Of a stretch of DNA of 7,791 nt, positions 5,454 through 7,791 are shown piece after piece; the first letter of the stretch is position 1; each line of letters starts with the position of its first letter. Source of the stretch: CAZGSG01 sp964528095 (GTDB lineage: Bacteria > Bacteroidota > Bacteroidia > Chitinophagales > Chitinophagaceae); the NCBI GenBank assembly GCA_964528095.1, contig CAZGSG010000273.1, positions 1 through 7,791 on the forward strand, given 5' to 3'. A program made the translations under genes and the position numbers. Under the pieces are notes generated by a model, which ran no database searches, had not been told where the DNA came from, and saw nothing but the letters and a program-made list of their open reading frames with translations.

Positions 5454-6613
5454 TCTATAAAGTTCGCTTTACCGCCGCTTCTCACCCAGGCTTTTCCCTG
5501 GTAAAAATCTTCTACTGAGATGTATTCAGCGGGAATGATCATCATTCCTGTCTTATCGATAAAGCCCCATTTGCCATTTAATTTGACCGCGGCAAGACCT
5601 TCAGAAAAACTATGCGCTTCTTCATAGGGCTGCGGGTTGGCGATCGCTACTCCCATCGTGTCGATATAGCTCCATTTGCTGATCTCTTTTACAGCAGCAA
5701 GGCCCTCGGAGAAGGAAAGCGCTTCCATATATTTTTCTGTTACGACTTTGCGTCCCGCTTTGTTGATAAAACCCCAGCGACTATAGCGGTTCACTGCAGC
5801 AAGGCCATCCGAAAAATCCCTGATGGCATAATATACATCGCTATTGATCTTCGATCCATCTTTCCTGATATAGTTCCACTCATAAATACCAAAGTTCACC
5901 GCCGCCAAACCATCCTTGAAAGAAAGCGCATCAGAGAGCGTAGCAGGGATAACAAAATTACCGGTCTTATCAATAAACCCCCATTTACCGGATACACTTA
6001 CCGCGCCCATTCCTTCTGAAAAATCCTTTGCCGCGTAATTGAGTGGCGCAAGGATTTGTTTACCGGTGATATCAATATATCCAAACCGGTTTTTTAATGA
6101 AACCACGGCCATATCATCGTGAAACTCATCAGATACTGAATAATAATATTCCGTCGCTACGGATTTATTTGATTTGTCGATATACCACCACCATTCCCCG
6201 CTCCATTTCACACCCTGGCTTACGGCTGCTTTTCCTTTGGAAAACCAGCGTACATTATCATAATCAAATGGAATAACCTGTTTACCGGTTTCATCAATAA
6301 ATCCCCATTTGCCTTTGGATGACACAGATGCCAGCCCCTCGAAGAAGCCACCCGTATCATCATACCAGCAACTGATGACCACATTACCGGACCTGTCTGC
6401 ATATCCCCATTTATACTCTTTTTTGATAGCGGCCTTCCCCTCCCGAAATGAAGTGATACGATCATACTCCGCTGCAAGGATTATTTTCCCGGCAGCATTT
6501 TTTAATCCATATTTACCTGCTTCGTTTTGAAAAATGGCAGGATCCTGCTGCGCTGAGAGGTTACTGGCAACACATAAAAACAACCCGGCAGCAATTATAG
6601 TTTTAAGGAGCAT
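5429..6613 (-). CDS. Secreted WG-repeat protein with about eleven repeats
   Basis: Residues 1-22 are a signal peptide (ending LSAQ); the rest is a chain of WG repeats of about 30-45 residues. Each has a core like KWGFIDKTGK, a strand VIPAxYD and a segment FSEGLAAV. Cores begin near residues 34, 68, 102, 142, 176, 210, 245, 279, 313, 348 and 382. The first and last are degenerate (KYGLKNAAGK, KANFIDKKN). WG repeats are thought to form beta-rich, possibly propeller-like or solenoid structures for protein or ligand binding; no enzymatic residues are seen. It is the last gene of a minus-strand run, 24 bp after its neighbour, so probably co-transcribed. Start: the ATG at 6613 precedes the signal peptide. 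Location is the periplasm or outer surface. Role unknown. Confidence 0.9.
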   Translation of the reverse strand: MLLKTIIAAGLFLCVASNLSAQQDPAIFQNEAGKYGLKNAAGKIILAAEYDRITSFREGKAAIKKEYKWGYADRSGNVVISCWYDDTGGFFEGLASVSSKGKWGFIDETGKQVIPFDYDNVRWFSKGKAAVSQGVKWSGEWWWYIDKSNKSVATEYYYSVSDEFHDDMAVVSLKNRFGYIDITGKQILAPLNYAAKDFSEGMGAVSVSGKWGFIDKTGNFVIPATLSDALSFKDGLAAVNFGIYEWNYIRKDGSKINSDVYYAIRDFSDGLAAVNRYSRWGFINKAGRKVVTEKYMEALSFSEGLAAVKEISKWSYIDTMGVAIANPQPYEEAHSFSEGLAAVKLNGKWGFIDKTGMMIIPAEYISVEDFYQGKAWVRSGGKANFIDKKNLPLP

Positions 6614-6637
6614 ACTATATTATTTAGTGAATGAACA

Positions 6638-7126
6638 TTAATCGTTTAAAGTAATGTCGATAAAATATTCCCAATCCAGGTTTTGATAAAATACCACGGC
6701 ACGACTTTCTCCTTGTTTTGTAAAGGCGATGATCCTCCTGATCTTTGGTAGTTTTTTCATATACTCTTTCAACCCGGCATCTGTCTCCGAATCCTTTTTT
6801 GTGATCCCCAGTATTTCCGCTGACCTGGTATACTGGTCAAGTATTTTCTCCAGCATCGGCGGAAGCGGCGCCTGGTCATTGGCCATCGCACGGATCAGGG
6901 GCTTACCCATACCGTTTTTCTGCATAAGCATGGTAGTAAAACCCAGCAATGGTTTATTACATACATAATAAGCGGTGCCGCCTTCATCTTCGGATATGAA
7001 CCTTCCTTTCAACTCCTTTGAATGCGAAAATTCAAGTACGGAAAGATCTGTCATAAAAATACGCTGTGGCTGCGCGTACGCGAGACAACAAAAAAGCGCC
7101 AGGGGAATAACGATCATCTTTTTCAT
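6638..7126 (-). CDS. Small secreted protein of unknown function between two WG-repeat genes
   Basis: I do not recognise a family. The 162-aa product has a clear signal peptide (1-18, KKMIVIPLALFCCLAYA then Q). CC lies in the hydrophobic core but no proper lipobox follows, so a soluble periplasmic protein is more likely than a lipoprotein. The mature part has one cysteine (Cys56 in YYVCNKPLLGF), a hydrophobic central stretch with TMLMQKNGMGKPL, an amphipathic helical region (92-125) and a C-terminal strand pair RIIAFTKQGESRAVVFYQ / WEYFIDITL. It lies 24 bp before the complete WG gene and 98 bp after the truncated one, all on the same strand, so it likely shares their transcript and envelope function. 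The ATG at 7126 is chosen because it begins the signal peptide; Met4 is an alternative. Confidence 0.8.
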   Translation of the reverse strand: MKKMIVIPLALFCCLAYAQPQRIFMTDLSVLEFSHSKELKGRFISEDEGGTAYYVCNKPLLGFTTMLMQKNGMGKPLIRAMANDQAPLPPMLEKILDQYTRSAEILGITKKDSETDAGLKEYMKKLPKIRRIIAFTKQGESRAVVFYQNLDWEYFIDITLND

Positions 7127-7146
7127 ATTAATTCATTTTTATTGTG

Positions 7147-7162
7147 AAATTCAAAATGCAAA
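7147..7162 (-). repeat. Short heptamer array copy before the small secreted protein gene
   Basis: AAATTCAAAATGCAAA on the plus strand is the reverse orientation of the array at 7199-7230. The two copies face each other across 36 bp and take up most of the 98-bp gap 7127-7224, like a very small inverted pair. Confidence 0.45.
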
Positions 7163-7198
7163 CCCAGATTCTATCACACGCAGCAACGCAAGAGACCT

Positions 7199-7230
7199 AT
7201 TTTTGAATTTTGCATTTTTAATTTTTAAAT
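7199..7230 (+). repeat. AT-rich heptamer array supplying the stop codon of the WG gene to its right
   Basis: The units read GAATTTT-GCATTTT-TAATTTT-TAAAT after an ATTTTT lead, close to the array at 4131-4161. The stop codon of the minus-strand WG gene (7225-7227) lies inside the array. Confidence 0.6.
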
Positions 7231-7791
7231 CCTCTTCCCTGTTTTATCAATCCAGAATTTCTTTCCATCTTTTTCCACCTCCACCTGCCCGGTTTTTTTA
7301 AACTCCAGGTAGAGAACATGTGGTCCTCCATTGCCGCTGCTATAATCATCTTCATCATCCTCATCTTTTACCTTTGCCGGTATAGTATACTGGCAGGGAA
7401 TAACCAGTTCACCTTTATTATTGATAAAACCAAACAGGCCCTCTTTATTTGATACGGCTGCCATACCATTCGAAAACCGGCCATGTTTAAAATAGTCCTG
7501 TCCCTCCGAGCGGTAGATGATCTTACCGGTATTGTTAATATAACAGACTGACTGGTCAGTCTTTTTGCCTGCTTCATCATAAGCACGGAAGTAGGCAATG
7601 CCTTCGGTAAAATCGCTTGCATTCAAAAAATCAGCTTTTATTCCCGGCATTTCTTTACCACTTGTATTGATATAGGCCATCGAATTCATGCCTGCGCCCG
7701 CAGATTTTTTTTGCACAACAGCCCATCCACTATTAAAATCGCCGGCGTTTTCATAAATCATAGGTATCCTGGTCTTACCCGTACTATCGAT
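7225..7791 (-). CDS. WG-repeat protein, 5' end beyond the right edge
   Basis: The frame is open to base 7791. The codons before the first in-window ATG (7761) read IDSTGKTRIP, the second half of a WG repeat, so that ATG is internal and the true start lies outside. The visible 188 residues carry degenerate WG repeats: MAYINTSGK (38-46), VCYINNTGK (82-90), LFGFINNKGELVIP (119-132) and the final KKFWIDKTGK (177-186). Between the last two is an acidic, Gly/Ser-rich insert (DEDDEDD, then SSGNGG, about 143-156) not seen in the other WG protein. The protein ends straight after a repeat core because the TAA comes from an AT heptamer array. It is likely the first of three co-oriented envelope genes in the window. 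No catalytic motif; function unknown. Confidence 0.88.
   Translation of the reverse strand: MDSTGKTRIPMIYENAGDFNSGWAVVQKKSAGAGMNSMAYINTSGKEMPGIKADFLNASDFTEGIAYFRAYDEAGKKTDQSVCYINNTGKIIYRSEGQDYFKHGRFSNGMAAVSNKEGLFGFINNKGELVIPCQYTIPAKVKDEDDEDDYSSGNGGPHVLYLEFKKTGQVEVEKDGKKFWIDKTGKRI

Noticed and set aside
5612..6019. A 135-codon plus-strand ORF inside the WG-repeat gene
   Set aside because: It runs antisense to the periodic WG coding sequence and its product shows no family resemblance.
7225..7761. A complete WG gene starting at the ATG at 7761
   Set aside because: The frame stays open to the window edge and the codons upstream encode the first half of the same WG repeat, so this ATG is internal.

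Overview
The window looks like chromosomal DNA of a Bacteroidota bacterium, most likely of the Chitinophaga type. The reasons are moderate GC, several secreted proteins whose signal peptides end in A-Q, a TlpA-type thioredoxin fused to a DUF3738-like tail, WG-repeat proteins, promoter candidates fitting the Bacteroidota TTTG / TAnnTTTG pattern, and mostly no Shine-Dalgarno sequences. The genus is an inference; no rRNA or other marker gene is present.

Layout. Positions 1-876 (minus strand) hold the N-terminal 292 codons of an exported FAD-dependent oxidoreductase that runs off the left edge, with its own promoter and AT-rich palindromes upstream. Positions 1163-3375 (minus) are a two-gene two-component operon: a transmembrane histidine kinase followed by an OmpR-family response regulator, with overlapping reading frames. 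Positions 3376-4168 are a 793-bp non-coding gap. It starts with four helically phased TAAC boxes next to the kinase gene. It then holds a compound repetitive element bounded by inverted ends, which contains two roughly 270-bp structured units. Positions 4169-5392 (plus) encode the TlpA/DUF3738-like protein, which shares a strong hairpin terminator with the convergent gene downstream. Positions 5429-7791 (minus) are a run of three secreted-protein genes: a WG-repeat protein truncated by the right edge, a small unrecognised secreted protein, and a complete WG-repeat protein with about eleven repeats.

How the parts relate. The kinase and regulator are clearly one signalling pair, and the TAAC boxes are a natural candidate for the regulator's own operator. 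The two WG genes with the small protein between them look like one cell-envelope gene set. No evidence links the oxidoreductase, the TlpA protein and the WG genes functionally.

The most unusual content is non-coding. Five AT-rich arrays with a 7-bp period (variants of GAATTTT) lie at gene boundaries. Two of them supply the stop codon of the gene they follow. Two others form the inverted ends of the 3459-4161 element. Inside that element two units 274 bp apart share a perfect 12-bp hairpin and a long-range helix, and one base pair has changed on both sides between copies, so the folded structure seems to be what is conserved.
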